Shown here piece by piece: positions 55,461-56,041 of a DNA stretch of 56,041 bases. How positions within the stretch are numbered: position 1 is the first letter of the stretch; each line of letters begins with the position of its first letter. The notes beneath the pieces were generated by a model, which was given only the letters and a program-made list of their open reading frames with translations, did not search any database and was not told the DNA's origin. The translations under genes were made by a program, and so were the position numbers. Origin of the DNA: Methylobacterium sp. J-078 (GTDB lineage: Bacteria > Pseudomonadota > Alphaproteobacteria > Rhizobiales > Beijerinckiaceae); assembly GCF_022829285.1 (NCBI RefSeq), contig NZ_JAKSYI010000054.1, forward strand, positions 1-56,041, in the 5' to 3' direction.

Positions 55461-55673
55461 CTACGTCGTCACCCTGATACAATCCAGGGCGTCGACGACC
55501 TCGTCGAGGCTGTCCAGCCAGTCCGAGACTTCCGCAGCGCGGTCGCCTTCCTGCCAGCGCTCGCTCATCTCGCTGAACGCACCTCGCTCCTCCTCTACGA
55601 AGTCACGAAGCGCTTCCTGCGAGTGTTCGACCACCTTCAGGAGCTCCTTGGGGAGCTTAGTTCTGACAGACAT
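55461..55673 (-). CDS. Small acidic hypothetical protein (70 aa)
   Basis: Starts MSVRTKLPKELLKVVEHSQE with GAGGTAACCAGGT upstream, continues with LRDFVEEERGAFSEMSERWQ and VSDWLDSLDEVVDALDCIRV. Highly helical and acidic. No family recognised. Confidence 0.6.
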   Translation of the reverse strand: MSVRTKLPKELLKVVEHSQEALRDFVEEERGAFSEMSERWQEGDRAAEVSDWLDSLDEVVDALDCIRVTT

Positions 55674-56041
55674 ACCTGGTTACCTCGCACTTTAGCCCGT
55701 CAAAAGCGACGAGCATCGAGATGCGCCGCTTCCGGAGTACGAGAGGTCTGCCTGACCGTAGGTGTGCCACAGGCCAGCTTGCCGCCGGGTTAAGGCGGTG
55801 ATTCCCGCGTGACCTGGAACGGGACACGGAGGCGGTGGCAGGCTGCTCCCGTGACCGCCACGGACGGAGCCGCGAGCCCCGATCCCGAGTCGCCGACAAC
55901 CCCGCCGGAGAGCCTCCGAGTGGGGTCAAAACACGTTTGCGGTTCCGGTTTCGGTTCCGGCCGCCCCGGGAAGGCTCCGCCGACGGGTCGATTTCGAGTG
56001 GTCTACAGAGGGGAAAAGGTGGTGGGCCCGGCAGGACTCGA
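55674..56041. other. Right end of the window, no gene assigned
   Basis: A possible 19-codon leader frame (MLVAFDGLKCEVTRYVCQN) overlaps the start of the 55461 gene. Beyond it is a short direct repeat, GGTTCCGG twice (near 55938-55957). No gene can be supported before the window ends. Confidence 0.35.

Overview
The window looks like a high-GC alphaproteobacterium, probably Hyphomicrobiales and possibly close to Methylobacterium. This is inferred from a BA14K-type secreted protein, an HWE-type histidine kinase, a PhaR-type PHB-regulator domain, FixK/FNR-type operators and the overall composition; no rRNA or tRNA gene was seen to confirm it. It has two unlike halves.

Positions 1 to about 36 kb are a stress and energy island. 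It holds a cytochrome c, a phosphoketolase divergent from an acetate kinase, and two universal-stress proteins. A LysR/SDR pair, an NADP-binding oxidoreductase and two histidine kinases follow. Next come a Ca/Na-type P-type ATPase coupled to a triple-BON protein, and a disaccharide phosphorylase with a beta-phosphoglucomutase. A plus-strand group runs from a second triple-BON protein through several small proteins to a cytochrome b561 and a VIT-family transporter. Then come an HME-RND metal efflux pair (membrane fusion protein and pump, no outer-membrane partner), a two-component system and a P1B-type ATPase. Five near-identical FNR/FixK-type boxes (4024, 16906, 20213, 24828, 34617) lie mostly in divergent intergenic regions of this half. 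The inferred picture is a low-oxygen regulon: substrate-level ATP from acetyl phosphate, phosphate-sparing use of disaccharide reserves, ion pumping and stress proteins.

From about 36.5 kb the character changes. A umuDC operon is destroyed: umuD is truncated, and umuC is split by an IS110-family element (about 36829-38548) and also frameshifted. Next is an AT-rich islet with two tandem paralogous small proteins, then a large PHP-domain/SMC-like ATPase resembling TrlF-type proteins, a candidate defence gene. Degraded coding fragments follow.

From 45 kb there is a plasmid- or phage-like module: a primase-like replication protein with its own promoter and operator, a KilAC-type antirepressor-like protein and several uncharacterised proteins. 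A minus-strand operon with an AAA+ ATPase and three overlapping small genes follows. Three genes share the same short leader. A probable independently transcribed non-coding RNA of about 240 nt (53762-54004, minus strand) carries two copies of one hairpin. Several genes between 38 and 49 kb contain single-base frameshifts, which may be decay or assembly error.
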